Part shown: in pieces, positions 1 through 10,057 of the stretch
Numbering within the stretch: position 1 is the first letter of the stretch
How the letters are laid out: each line of letters starts with the position of its first letter
Made by a program: the position numbers and the translations under genes
Notes under the pieces: generated by a model
The model's database searches: none
Told to the model about the DNA's origin: nothing
The model's input: the letters and a program-made list of their open reading frames with translations, nothing else
DNA from: Variovorax paradoxus
GTDB taxonomy: Bacteria; Pseudomonadota; Gammaproteobacteria; Burkholderiales; Burkholderiaceae_C
NCBI RefSeq assembly: GCF_000834655.1
Contig: NZ_JXQQ01000138.1
Coordinates: 1-42,725 of the forward strand
Direction of reading: 5' to 3'
DNA: 42,725 bases

Positions 1-109
1 TGCCCCCATCCCAACCTTCCCCCGGGAGGGGAAGGAGCAATGCATCAAACCCGTGTCGCATGTCCTGTCTTTCTCCCTCCCCTTCCGGGGGAGGGTCGGG
101 GTGGGGGCA
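1..109. repeat. Large imperfect inverted repeat, intergenic
   Basis: Two C/G-rich arms, about 1-38 and 72-109, are near reverse complements of each other (CCCCCATCCCAACC against GGTCGGGGTGGGGG, with matching CTTCCCCCGGGAGGGG-like cores), separated by about 33 bases. Each arm also contains its own smaller palindrome. Together they could form a long hairpin or cruciform. Nothing here looks like a gene. The short ORFs crossing it are translations of repeat sequence. Confidence 0.6.
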
Positions 110-404
110 CGGCGGCCGAGCGAAGCAATGGCCCGACCACAAGCCGAGCAAAGCGATGGCTCGTTAGATGCCCCCTCCCCTCTGGCTGCGCCGAGGAGCG
201 CAGCGTTTCGCGGATCAGGGCTCGCAGCTGTCTGAGCGAAGCGAGTTCTGCGAGACCCCGCGAAACGCGAGCACCGCAGGTTGCCCGCAGCGAAGCGAAG
301 GGTCGCAGACAGCGGGGTCGCCTTTTCTTTGCTTACGTTCTTTTGGCGAAGCAAAAGAAAGTAAGTCGCCCGCCGGGGCGAGTCCCGGCCTCGGAAAACA
401 AACC
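110..404. repeat. Gene-free repeat-rich stretch downstream of thiC
   Basis: No credible gene is visible. The stretch is full of short palindromic words (GCGAAGCGAAG, GTTTCGCGG/CCGCGAAAC, CAGCGGGGTCGCC). A stem-loop pairs 332-345 (CTTACGTTCTTTTG) with 352-365 (CAAAAGAAAGTAAG) with one mismatch and a six-base loop. From memory, this TTTTCTTTGCTTAC...GTAAG element recurs between genes in Comamonadaceae genomes. It lies directly 3' of thiC (minus strand, stop at 405), so the stem-loop may terminate thiC transcription. That role is inference. Predicted peptides from such repeats are usually spurious. Confidence 0.5.
332..365 (-). terminator. Stem-loop 3' of thiC, candidate terminator
   Basis: A 14-bp stem with one mismatch, six-base loop GCGAAG and A/T-rich arms begins about 40 bases past the thiC stop codon on its downstream side. 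It is the only strong hairpin close to that end. It is also part of a dispersed repeat, so termination is a possible secondary role. Confidence 0.35.
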
Positions 405-2291
<1,887 letters not shown>

Positions 2292-2383
2292 GCGGGGCAC
2301 TCCTTGTTGAGGGAAAGGGTGCTCCGCAATCGCTCGGTGGACTTGGGGCCGTCGCGGAAGGTGGGCGACGGAACCTCGGTCAG

Positions 2384-2473
2384 GGAGTGCAGCTCTTCTT
2401 ACGCCGGTATGACCCGGATCAAGTTCGCGGGTCGGCAGCTTTGCCATCTCAGCACACCACATGTGTGCACCCC
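2384..2473 (-). promoter_or_regulatory. TPP riboswitch (THI box) of thiC
   Basis: Read on the minus strand, the hallmark THI-box words occur in order: GGGGTGC, GTGTGCTGAGATGG, ACCCGCGAACTTGATCCGGGT, CATACCGGCGTAAGAAGAG, GCACTCC. The closing helix P1 pairs GGGGTGC (2473-2467) with GCACTCC (2390-2384) with one G-U pair. It lies in the thiC leader, 93 bases before the start codon. The same GCACTCC strand is also perfectly complementary to GGAGTGC at 2303-2297, which overlaps the thiC Shine-Dalgarno. A second small hairpin, CCCCG-CTC-CGGGG (2482-2470), competes for the 5' strand of P1. Control is therefore probably translational, but the exact switching fold cannot be settled by eye. Confidence 0.93.
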
Positions 2474-2556
2474 GGAGCGGGGCTGATTGTGCGAGCCCCG
2501 GCCCGGCCCGTCAACCCGCCGGCCAATGCAGTGCTGCGGTCACTGTCTTTTCGTGG

Positions 2557-2650
2557 AACACCGCGGAACCGGCTTTGCCGGGCCGCAGGTGTTGCCCCCG
2601 GCAGGGGAAAGGCGAAGCGACACGAAGTGCGCGAAGCCTGGGGGCGAGCC
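2557..2650. repeat. Dispersed compound-hairpin repeat, copy 1
   Basis: The 45 bases at 2557-2601 match 38810-38854 at 44 of 45 positions. Internally they fold into AACACC-GCGG-CCGGC against GCCGG-CCGC-GGTGTT. An outer CCCCCGG (near 2595) can pair with CCTGGGGG just before the next gene end. The copy lies between the thiC leader and the 3' end of the YchJ-type gene, both on the minus strand. No gene lies within it. Confidence 0.7.
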
Positions 2651-3069
2651 TATTGCAAGTCGCCTTCGAGGTAATACCAGCGTTCGCCCTCGCGCACGAA
2701 GCGGCTGCGCTCGTGCAGCCGCGTGGCGGTGCCCGTGCTGCTGCGCTGGCGGGCGACGAATTCGACCTCGGCGTGGTCGGCATCGAGCACCGAGCGCGAG
2801 CGGATGTCCAGCCCCAGCCACTTGACGCCCGGTTCGAACTCGATCGAGGCCGGCCGCTTGGACGCATCCCAGGTGGCCAGCAGGTACTCGGCGCGCTGCA
2901 GCACGAAGGCCGAATAGCGCGAGCGCATCAGCGATTCGGCGTCGGGGGCGGGCGTGTTCTCGAAATCGTCGAGATAGCGGCCACAGCACAGGGCGTAGCC
3001 GATGGGCTTGTCTCGGCGGTCGGTGCGGCCGCAGGGGCAAGGTCCGGTGGTGGGGTCGATGGCGCTCAT
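2650..3069 (-). CDS. ychJ: YchJ family protein (UPF0225, SEC-C type)
   Basis: The product is a 139-residue cytosolic protein of unknown role. The N-terminus carries a cysteine-rich motif (GPCPCGR near residue 8, then ALCCGRYL) typical of the SEC-C-like zinc-binding part of YchJ proteins. The conserved MRSRYSAF segment and the LATWDASKRP stretch of the NTF2-like domain follow. The start is the ATG at 3069 (MSAIDPTTGP); the in-frame extension to 3171 has no family resemblance. It lies 55 bases past the kinase gene on the same strand, so it may be co-transcribed with it. Confidence 0.85.
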   Translation of the reverse strand: MSAIDPTTGPCPCGRTDRRDKPIGYALCCGRYLDDFENTPAPDAESLMRSRYSAFVLQRAEYLLATWDASKRPASIEFEPGVKWLGLDIRSRSVLDADHAEVEFVARQRSSTGTATRLHERSRFVREGERWYYLEGDLQ

Positions 3070-3124
3070 GAAGACCGCTATTGGAACACCTCGGGGCAAT
3101 CCCTCCGATGGGGCAACCCCGGAG

Positions 3125-4954
3125 CTAGGCCAGGCGGCTCGCGGCGATGGCGTCCTGCAGGGCGCGCGCATCGGCCGGCTTGTAGATCAGCGCATAGCCC
3201 GCACGCTCGACCTCCACCCGGTTCGCATGGGCGGTTTCGCCGGTCAGGATGACCACGTTGCGCGCCTTGCCGACCGCCTGCAGCGCCTGCGCCGCAGCGA
3301 GGCCCGAGAGGCCGCTGCCCAGGCGCAGGTCGCTCAGCATCAGGTCGAACACGCCGCCGTGCTGCAGCGCCTCGCGCGGATTGGCCGCCAGCGCCACCTC
3401 GTGGCCCCAGCCGGAAAGCAGCGAGCGCATCGCCTCGCGCACGGGCTGCTCGTCGTCGAGCACGAGGATGCGGATCGCGGAGGTCGTCCGGCCAGACCCC
3501 GATGCGCAGGAATGGGCCGGCGCGTCCGCCTCCGGCACCTGCGGCGGTGCGGGCGCCTCCTCCAGCACCAGCGAGAAGGTGCTGCCGCGCCCCGGCGCGG
3601 AGCGCACCTCGATGCACGAGCCCATCACCCGTGCCATGCCGGCCACCAGCGACAGGCCCAGCCCGAGTCCGCGGCTGCGGTCGCGCCCGGGGTTGTCGAC
3701 CTGGAAGAACTCCTCGAACACGTGCTCCCGGTGCTGCGCCTCGATGCCCACGCCCGAGTCGCGCACCTCGATGCGCCAGGCCGGCACGCCGTTCGCGGGG
3801 CGCTGCACCCGCCGCGCGCGCACGAAGACGGTGCCTTCGGGCGTGTATTTGATGGCGTTGTCCACCAGGTTGCCCAACACGCGCGCGAGCATGCGCGCAT
3901 CGGCCCGCACCACCGCCTCGGTCGGGCGGATGCGCAGCGCCAGGCCCTTGGCCTCGGCCAGCGCCGCGAAGCGCCCGTTGAGCGACCTGAACAACGCATC
4001 CAGGCGCAGCGGCTCCAGCCGCACCGGCGCCACGCCGCCATCGAGCTGCGCGATGTCCAGCAGCGCGTCGATGGAGCCGCGCAGCGCATCCACGCTGTCG
4101 CGCATGAAACGCAAGTTGTCGGCGCCGGGCGGGCTGCGCGTGTCGAGCGCATCCACGAAGATCGCCAGCGCATGCATCGGCTGGCGCAGGTCGTGGTTGG
4201 CGGCGGCGAAGATGCGCGCGCGCTGCGCGGCCATCTGCGCCACATGGTCGAGCTGGCGCGACAGGGCCTCGGCCAGGCGCGCGTTCTCGAAGCCGTTCTC
4301 GATGGAGCGCACGATCAGCCGGTTCTGCTTGCGCGCGTAGTGCAGCGATGCCAGCAACTGAGACACCGCCAGGCACCCCATGATCACCGGCACGCTGCCC
4401 GGCTCCAGCACCAGCCGCAGCGCCAGGCTCAGGAACACCGGCACGCCGAAGCACACAGCGGCCAGCCACCACTGCGCGAGCGCCGCGATGATGACGCCGG
4501 TGGTGCCGCTCACGAAAAAGTACATCAGGAGGATGTACGCAAGATCGCCGTGCGGAAAGAAGAGCCACGGCGCCAGCGCCCACACCAGCCCCGGGAACAG
4601 CATGCGCAGCTCCAGCTGGCGGCGCGTGCGCGCGGCCGACGCGACATCGATGGCCGCCGGATCCACCCGGTGCAGGTGGCGGTGCATGTTCCACTGCATC
4701 GCGTGCACCAGCACGGCCCACACCAGCGTGCCGCGGTCGCCGGTCAGCACGAGGAACATGCCCCAGAACACCGCCGCGATCATGGCCGCCGACAGCGGCG
4801 TGTCGCGCGTGTCGACGATGTAGGCGCGGGCCAGGCTCTGGTCGACGAGCGGGTCGGCATTCGGGGACTCGACCCAGTAGGCGCGCAGCCGTTGCCACAG
4901 GGGAACGGGCACGGGAGCGGCAGGGGCTGGAGGAGACGATGGGAGCGAAGACAT
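3125..4954 (-). CDS. Membrane hybrid histidine kinase with C-terminal receiver
   Basis: This is a 609-residue inner-membrane sensor kinase. Residues about 40-205 hold several hydrophobic segments with no obvious periplasmic domain. A coiled linker leads to the H-box NHDLRQPMHAL with phospho-acceptor His254. An HATPase domain follows, with N-box NLVDNAIKYT, G1 DSGVGI and G2 RGLGLGLSL. The C-terminal receiver (from about residue 500) has DDE near its start, phospho-acceptor Asp542 in LSDLRLG, the conserved Thr in ILTGE and Lys in YKPAD. No Hpt or output domain is present, so phosphate must pass to another protein. The start chosen is the ATG at 4954 (MSSLPSS); an upstream in-frame extension is possible but compositionally poor. 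It diverges from the LuxR-type gene at 5077, a possible but unproven partner. The signal is unknown. Confidence 0.9.
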   Translation of the reverse strand: MSSLPSSPPAPAAPVPVPLWQRLRAYWVESPNADPLVDQSLARAYIVDTRDTPLSAAMIAAVFWGMFLVLTGDRGTLVWAVLVHAMQWNMHRHLHRVDPAAIDVASAARTRRQLELRMLFPGLVWALAPWLFFPHGDLAYILLMYFFVSGTTGVIIAALAQWWLAAVCFGVPVFLSLALRLVLEPGSVPVIMGCLAVSQLLASLHYARKQNRLIVRSIENGFENARLAEALSRQLDHVAQMAAQRARIFAAANHDLRQPMHALAIFVDALDTRSPPGADNLRFMRDSVDALRGSIDALLDIAQLDGGVAPVRLEPLRLDALFRSLNGRFAALAEAKGLALRIRPTEAVVRADARMLARVLGNLVDNAIKYTPEGTVFVRARRVQRPANGVPAWRIEVRDSGVGIEAQHREHVFEEFFQVDNPGRDRSRGLGLGLSLVAGMARVMGSCIEVRSAPGRGSTFSLVLEEAPAPPQVPEADAPAHSCASGSGRTTSAIRILVLDDEQPVREAMRSLLSGWGHEVALAANPREALQHGGVFDLMLSDLRLGSGLSGLAAAQALQAVGKARNVVILTGETAHANRVEVERAGYALIYKPADARALQDAIAASRLA

Positions 4955-5076
4955 GGGCGGCTTGGCCGCGATTCTGCGCGCTCCGTGTGACCGCCCGTGC
5001 GGCCCGCGGGCATCCACCCTTGGCGCGGCGCTTGCTAAACGCTAGCCTTGCATGCGACAACCAGAGCGAGGCGGCG

Positions 5077-5811
5077 ATGTACCTGACAGGCTCCGAACAG
5101 CAGGCGCTGCGCGGCGTTTTCACGCTGCTGGCGCAAGAGCGCGGCGAAAGCGACATTCGCGAGCGCCTGGGCTGGGCGCTGCTCGACCTCTTGCATGCGG
5201 ACCAGTTCGCCTCCTTCGTGTGGAACGCCGAGCGCGGCCGCTTCGACGGCCGCGTGGCGCTCAACATGGACCCCGCCAACCTCGACCGCTACGGCGAATG
5301 GCACCAGCACCACGACCCGATCACCTTCGTGCTGCAGTCGCACCGACGCGCCACGCGCGTGACCGACGTGATGCCGCAGCGCGAACTGATGCGCACGGCC
5401 TTCTTCACCGACTTTCTCTCGCGCGACGGGCTGCACTGGGGCATGAACCTGCATGCCTTCGAGGGCAACCGCGCGCTGGGCGACCTGCGTATCTGGCGGC
5501 GCAAGGGCCGCGGCGATTTCGGCGACCACGAGAAGGCGCTGCTCGACCTGATCGAGCCCGCGTTCATCGGCGCGCTGCAGCGTGCGCAGCGCACGGCGGC
5601 TGCGGTGCCGATGCCTGCCGAGACTTCATGGAATGCCCTGAGCGCGCGTGAGCAGGAGGTCGCACGCGCCGTGTGCGAGGGCCTGACCGACAAGGAGATC
5701 GCGCGGCGCATGGCGGTGAGCGTGCCCACGGTGCGGACCTACCTGCGGCGCATCTTCGACAAGCTCGGCATCGAGCGCCGGTCGGCGCTGGCGGGGCTCG
5801 CCCAGCGCTGA
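5077..5811 (+). CDS. LuxR-family transcriptional regulator
   Basis: A 244-residue DNA-binding protein. Residues about 180-240 form a canonical LuxR/GerE helix-turn-helix (LSAREQEVARAVCEGL, then DKEIARRMAVSVPTVRTYL and the IFDKLGI ending). The first 170 residues are not a receiver domain: no acidic pocket or phospho-acceptor is visible. They resemble a GAF-like or autoinducer-binding-like sensory fold rich in Trp and His (GEWHQHHDP). It is therefore an orphan LuxR regulator that probably senses a small molecule. It is divergent from the hybrid kinase, with a 122-base shared upstream region. Its targets are unknown. The start is the ATG at 5077, as no in-frame ATG closer to the HTH would preserve the domain. 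Confidence 0.88.
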   Translation: MYLTGSEQQALRGVFTLLAQERGESDIRERLGWALLDLLHADQFASFVWNAERGRFDGRVALNMDPANLDRYGEWHQHHDPITFVLQSHRRATRVTDVMPQRELMRTAFFTDFLSRDGLHWGMNLHAFEGNRALGDLRIWRRKGRGDFGDHEKALLDLIEPAFIGALQRAQRTAAAVPMPAETSWNALSAREQEVARAVCEGLTDKEIARRMAVSVPTVRTYLRRIFDKLGIERRSALAGLAQR

Positions 5812-5871
5812 GGCCGATCCATATCCACGCCCCCGCTCCCCGCTCCCCGCTCCATCGGGCCAGAACCAGAA

Positions 5872-5931
5872 CCGTTCGGGCTGAGCTTGTCGAAGCCTCG
5901 CGCGGCGCTTCGGCAAGCGCCGCGCGAACGG
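5872..5931. repeat. 60-bp palindromic element, degenerate copy
   Basis: The left arm 5872-5897 is identical to that of the copy at 29751. After an eight-base loop, the right arm 5906-5931 has diverged (CGCTTCGGCAAGCGCCGCGC in place of GGCTTCGACAAGCTCAGCCC) but still ends GAACGG. It sits between the convergent LuxR-type and amidase genes, where it could act as a two-way terminator or REP-like element. Confidence 0.75.
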
Positions 5932-5977
5932 CGCCTTGTTTCTTTGAGCGTGCCGGTTGCGGAGCAGCCGCAGCGCT

Positions 5978-7483
5978 CTATTTTCTGGGTGCCGGCAGGC
6001 GACCCAGCACGCCTTCCACCGCGAGGCCAACGGCGAGCAGCTTGCGGTCGCTGCCGGCGGGCCCGTCGAGCTCCAGCCCGATGGGCAATCCACTCGTCGC
6101 ACCCAGGCCCGAGGGCAATTGCACGCCCGGAATGCCGGCGTTGCTGCCGGGGTCGGTGTTCTGGATCAGCGCGCCGAAGTTCTCGGGGCTGCTGGCCTCG
6201 GGCGCGGCCGCCAGCGCAACCCGCGGCACGGTCGGGAACACGAGCGCATCGAGCCTGTTCTTCGCGAAGGTGTCGCGGTAGAGCTTCTGCAACGCGGGCC
6301 GCGCGACGCGCATCGCGTTGTCGTAGGCCGGCTTCGCATCGACCGTGCCGTTCGGCGCAGGGAGCTTGCGCGGGATCACGAAGGCCTCGAAGGTGCCCTT
6401 GACGTCGGGGCTCGCGATGCCGGCCGTGAGCTGCGCGATGTCGATGCCGGTGCGGTACTTCGCGAGGTAGGCCACCATGTCGTCGTGCGCTTCGTAGAGC
6501 GCGACCGGGAAACCGATGGCGCCGTTGATCTCCATGAGCCTGGGCATCTCCACGTCCACCAGCGTGACGCCCGCCGCGCGCAGCCTGGCGAGCGCGGCGT
6601 CGGTCGCGGCGCGCGTGTCGGCGTCCAGGTTCTCGTAGAAGGCCGGCACCACGCCGAGCCGCACGCGCTTCAGATCGGCGGGCTTCACCGGCGCGCCGCC
6701 CGCGATCACGCGGTCGAGCAGCGCGACATCGGCCATCGACTGCGCCATCGGGCCCGCGGTGTCGCGGGTGTGCGAGATCGGCGCGATGCCCTGCTGCGAA
6801 TAGCGCCCCATGCTCGGACGCAGCGATGCGCAGCCGTTGAACGCGCACGGGATGCGCACCGAGCCGCCGGTGTCGGTACCCAGCGCCGCCGGCGCCATTC
6901 GCGCGCCGAGTGCCGCGCCATTGCCCGACGACGATCCGCCCGCGATGCGACTCGGGTCGTAGGCGTTGCGCACGCCGACCTCCGGGCCGCTCTGGAACGC
7001 GGGGTTGTAGCCCGTGACGCCGAAGGCCAGCTCGTGCATGTTCGTCTTGCCGAGGATGACCGCGCCGGCCGCGCGCAGCTTCGCGACCACGGGCGCATCG
7101 GCAGCGGGCACGAAGCCCTTGAGCGCGGGCGAGCCGGCCGTGGCGGGCAGGCCCTGCACCTGGATGTTGTCCTTGATGACGACCGGCAGGCCGGCCAGCG
7201 GCTTGCAGGCACCGCCGCGCTTTCGCTGCGCATCGGCGGCACGTGCGGCCTTCAGCGCACCGGCCTCGTCGAGCGTGACGAAGGCATTGAGGTTCGCCTT
7301 CGCCTTGGCTTGCGCCAGGTAGGCCGTGACGAGCTGCTCGCTGGTCACCGTGCCGGCGCAGAGCTGCTGCACCGCATCGCTCGCGGTCAGCGCGGCAATG
7401 TCCGGCGCAGCGGTTTGTGCTTGCGCGGATGCCCCGAGGCACAACAGGGCCGCGGCGAAGGAAACGGGTTTGGCAATGGACAT
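5978..7483 (-). CDS. Exported amidase-signature hydrolase
   Basis: A 501-residue enzyme of the amidase signature family, hydrolysing an unidentified amide. The Ser-cisSer-Lys triad is present: Lys104 in PVVIKDNI, the cis-serine in GGSSSGNGAA (about residue 185), and nucleophile Ser208 in GTDTGGSVR. The first 22 or so residues (MSIAKPVSFAAALLCLGASA, then QAQ) make a signal peptide, so it acts in the periplasm and is not a GatA subunit. The ATG at 7483 was chosen because it places a basic residue and the hydrophobic core ideally; an ATG at 7513 would add ten residues. It is a single gene, convergent with the LuxR-type gene and close to the 5' side of the phosphoesterase gene's 3' end. The substrate is not predictable from context. 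Confidence 0.9.
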   Translation of the reverse strand: MSIAKPVSFAAALLCLGASAQAQTAAPDIAALTASDAVQQLCAGTVTSEQLVTAYLAQAKAKANLNAFVTLDEAGALKAARAADAQRKRGGACKPLAGLPVVIKDNIQVQGLPATAGSPALKGFVPAADAPVVAKLRAAGAVILGKTNMHELAFGVTGYNPAFQSGPEVGVRNAYDPSRIAGGSSSGNGAALGARMAPAALGTDTGGSVRIPCAFNGCASLRPSMGRYSQQGIAPISHTRDTAGPMAQSMADVALLDRVIAGGAPVKPADLKRVRLGVVPAFYENLDADTRAATDAALARLRAAGVTLVDVEMPRLMEINGAIGFPVALYEAHDDMVAYLAKYRTGIDIAQLTAGIASPDVKGTFEAFVIPRKLPAPNGTVDAKPAYDNAMRVARPALQKLYRDTFAKNRLDALVFPTVPRVALAAAPEASSPENFGALIQNTDPGSNAGIPGVQLPSGLGATSGLPIGLELDGPAGSDRKLLAVGLAVEGVLGRLPAPRK

Positions 7484-7571
7484 GGCAAGGACCTTCGACG
7501 AAGAGACCGCCATGCTGCGCCGCCGGCGGCATCCTGTCTGTCATCCAAACCGATGACACGGACCGACCGCG

Positions 7572-8405
7572 CTACCGGAACATCACCCACTCGGGCCGCA
7601 TGTTGAAGCGCACCGGCAGGATGCTCACGCCCAGCCCGCTCGTCACGTACATGCGCCTGCCCTTGTGCGCGATCCAGCCGTAGGCCCATTCGCGTGGCGC
7701 ACGTCCCGGCACCACCAGCGCGCCATGGCCCGGCACGCTGACCTGTCCGCCATGCGTGTGCGAGGCGACCACCAGCCCCTGCGTGCGCGGCATGGTCGCG
7801 AAGCTGAAGGGGTCGTGCATCATGACGAGCGTGGCGGCGCCCTTGGGCACGCCGGCCAGCGCCTTGTCGGGTGCCGAGTGGCCGGTCGAGTCGTCGCCGA
7901 TGCCGACCACCCAGATGTCGTGGCCCGGCAAGCGAACCGAGGCGTTTTCCAGCACCCGGATGCCCTGCGCAGACAAGGCCCGGGCGGTGCGTTCGCCGTC
8001 GTGCCACCAGTCGTGGTTGCCGAGCACCGCGTACACACCCTGCGGCGCCTTCAGTCGGCCGAGCACGGCGGCCATGTCCTCGATCGAAAACGCCTCGTCG
8101 TCGCCCGAGCCCGCGAGGAAGTCGCCCGGCAGCAGGATCACGTCGGGCTGCGCCGCATTGATCTCGTCGACGATGCGCGCGGCGCGCTCCGCGCCGGTGA
8201 CGCGCCACGCCGAGCGCGTGGTGAGGTGCCAGTCGCCCGCCATCGCCACCTTGAGGCCGGGCGGCGGCTGCCACTGCGCCGAGCCCAGCGGCTCGATGCG
8301 CGCGGCGACCCAGCGCGGTTCGATGACGAAGCCCCACGCCGCCAGCGCCGCGAGCACGAGCGCGGCGGCGATCCGGCCCCAGGGGCGTCTGGGGAATGCC
8401 GTCAC
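7572..8405 (-). CDS. Membrane-anchored metallophosphoesterase (YaeI/YkuE-like)
   Basis: A 277-residue calcineurin-like phosphoesterase. The metal-binding motifs are complete: GDWH (Asp58, His60), GDF (Asp95), GNHD (Asn130, His131, Asp132) and a C-terminal HTHGGQ. A single hydrophobic segment at residues 11-28 anchors the N-terminus in the membrane, with the catalytic domain probably periplasmic as in related enzymes. The start is a GTG at 8405 whose sequence GTGA overlaps the trehalase stop, so it is translationally coupled to that gene. Family members act on UDP-2,3-diacylglucosamine or other phosphodiesters. The real substrate here, and the reason for pairing with trehalase, are unknown. 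Confidence 0.88.
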   Translation of the reverse strand: MTAFPRRPWGRIAAALVLAALAAWGFVIEPRWVAARIEPLGSAQWQPPPGLKVAMAGDWHLTTRSAWRVTGAERAARIVDEINAAQPDVILLPGDFLAGSGDDEAFSIEDMAAVLGRLKAPQGVYAVLGNHDWWHDGERTARALSAQGIRVLENASVRLPGHDIWVVGIGDDSTGHSAPDKALAGVPKGAATLVMMHDPFSFATMPRTQGLVVASHTHGGQVSVPGHGALVVPGRAPREWAYGWIAHKGRRMYVTSGLGVSILPVRFNMRPEWVMFR

Positions 8406-9994
8406 GGGCGCTTCAATTCGGGATAGATCGTCATCAGCTGCATGGCCACGCCGTTGGTCCAGCCGAAGCCGTCCTGCAGGGCGTACTCGCCGCCCCCGGC
8501 CTCGCCGCTGTTGTCGACGACGTTGTATTTCTCGACCAGCTTGCCGCTGCCGGCATAGACCTGCTGCACCTTGCCCATCCAGCGCGTCGCGATGTCGCGC
8601 GCGAGCGCCTCCTGGCCATAGCGCCTGAGACCGTCCACCGCGACCCATTGCAAGGGCGCCCAGCCGTTGGGCGCATCCCATTGCTGGTCGGTCGGGATCG
8701 GCGTCGTCACCACGCCATGCGGCTTCACCAGCGCCTTGCTCGTCCAGGCGGCCACGCGGGCCGCCTGTGCCGGTTCCGTGAGGCCGACGAACAGCGGGTA
8801 CAGCGTGGCGGCGCCCGGGCGGCCGGTGGGCTGCTGCCTGATCCACTGATAGTCCACGTAATGGCCGCCGGCTTCGTTCCACAAGTACTTCTGCACCGCC
8901 GCACGGCGGCGTTCGGCGCGCTGCGTGAAATCGCTGCTGCACGCGGCGTCCCGCACGCGCTCGCAGCCCAGGCGGATCGCGTTCTCCAGGCCGTACAGCA
9001 GGCTGTTCAGGTCGACCGGCACGATAGCCGTGGTCTCGATGGTGGCCAGCGTCTTGCCGTCGGCGAACCAGCGGCTGCTGAAGTCCCACCCGCTCTCCGC
9101 GGCGGCGCGCAGATCGCGGTAGACCTCGGCGGCAGGGCGGCTGCTCTTCCTGGCGAGCGCGACGTCTTCCGCATAGGACTCGTCGCGCGGCACGGCGCGG
9201 TCGTCGTAGTAGCGGTTCAGAACGCTGCCGTCGGGCAGCGCCACCACGCGGCGGTGCGCGGTGCCCGGCGCGAGCCCCTTCGCGCCGTCCATCCAGAACG
9301 CGTATTCGCGCTGCAGTTGCGGCAGGTAGCGCGCATAGGCGCCGGCCTCGTCCTGCGTGGACAGGAGGCCGACCATCTTGAAAAAGAACGGCGGCTGCGA
9401 GCGGCTCAGGTAGTAGCTGCGATTGCCGTTCGGGATGTGGCCGTAGCGGTCGATGAGGCTCGCGAAATTGCCGACCATGTCGCGTATCGCGCGCGGCTCA
9501 CCGTTCTGCAGCAGGCCCAGCATGGTGAAGTACGAGTCCCAGTAATACACCTCGCGAAAGCGTCCGCCCGGCACCACGTAGGGCCCGGGCAGGGGCAGCA
9601 GCGACGAACCGGCGGCCGGCTTGCGCGGCTGCTGTGTCAGGTGCGGCCAGAGCCTTTCGATGTGCTGCACGAGCGACTGCGAGCGATCGCTGACGTAGGC
9701 CTCGCCCTTGTCCTGCGGCAGATCGAAATGCTGCTGCACGAAGGCGGACAGATCGAAACCGGGACGGTCCCTTTCGCGCTTGTATTGCGCAGCGACGAAG
9801 GCAGGTGAACCCTTGGGCACGGCATCGACGAACGTTTTGCCGTCCTTGAAGACCTGCCCCAGCTGCACCGCGGCGAAGAGCTCCGGATACAGCGCGGAAG
9901 GCGGCGCCGGGTATGCCGCGGCGGGCCTGGAGGCAACGCGTACTTCAGCGTTCGCCGGTGCGTCGAGTGCGCCGAATGCGAGGCCGGCTGCCAA
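8402..9994 (-). CDS. treA: Periplasmic alpha,alpha-trehalase (GH37)
   Basis: Hydrolyses trehalose to two glucose molecules. Both family signatures are present: PGGRFREVYYWDSYF (residues 142-156 counted from the TTG at 9994) and QWDAPNGWAPLQ. ESGWDFSSRW carries the catalytic acid Asp, and GGGEYALQDGFGWTNG the catalytic base region. The coordinates use the TTG at 9994 as the first conventional start, but this cuts the signal peptide in half. Reading on upstream in frame gives a textbook leader (charged TPHRRPGF, then hydrophobic SIVAAAALAAGLAFGALDA, then ANA) with only an ATA codon (10060) at its head, six bases after GGGGAG. The true start is probably 10060, or the gene carries an ATG-to-ATA mutation. 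Its stop overlaps the GTG of the phosphoesterase gene. Confidence 0.92.
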   Translation of the reverse strand: MAAGLAFGALDAPANAEVRVASRPAAAYPAPPSALYPELFAAVQLGQVFKDGKTFVDAVPKGSPAFVAAQYKRERDRPGFDLSAFVQQHFDLPQDKGEAYVSDRSQSLVQHIERLWPHLTQQPRKPAAGSSLLPLPGPYVVPGGRFREVYYWDSYFTMLGLLQNGEPRAIRDMVGNFASLIDRYGHIPNGNRSYYLSRSQPPFFFKMVGLLSTQDEAGAYARYLPQLQREYAFWMDGAKGLAPGTAHRRVVALPDGSVLNRYYDDRAVPRDESYAEDVALARKSSRPAAEVYRDLRAAAESGWDFSSRWFADGKTLATIETTAIVPVDLNSLLYGLENAIRLGCERVRDAACSSDFTQRAERRRAAVQKYLWNEAGGHYVDYQWIRQQPTGRPGAATLYPLFVGLTEPAQAARVAAWTSKALVKPHGVVTTPIPTDQQWDAPNGWAPLQWVAVDGLRRYGQEALARDIATRWMGKVQQVYAGSGKLVEKYNVVDNSGEAGGGEYALQDGFGWTNGVAMQLMTIYPELKRP

Positions 9995-10057
9995 CGCGGC
10001 AGCCGCAACGATCGAGAAGCCCGGGCGACGGTGCGGCGTGGCCGCGACTGCCTGAGT

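Noticed and set aside
5077..5811. LuxR-type protein as a quorum-sensing receptor
   Set aside because: No luxI-type gene is present and the N-terminal domain cannot be assigned to acyl-homoserine lactone binding with confidence.
5872..5931. Palindromes as attachment sites or an integron attC
   Set aside because: No integrase, no cassette arrangement, and the copies are symmetric repeats scattered at convergent gene ends.
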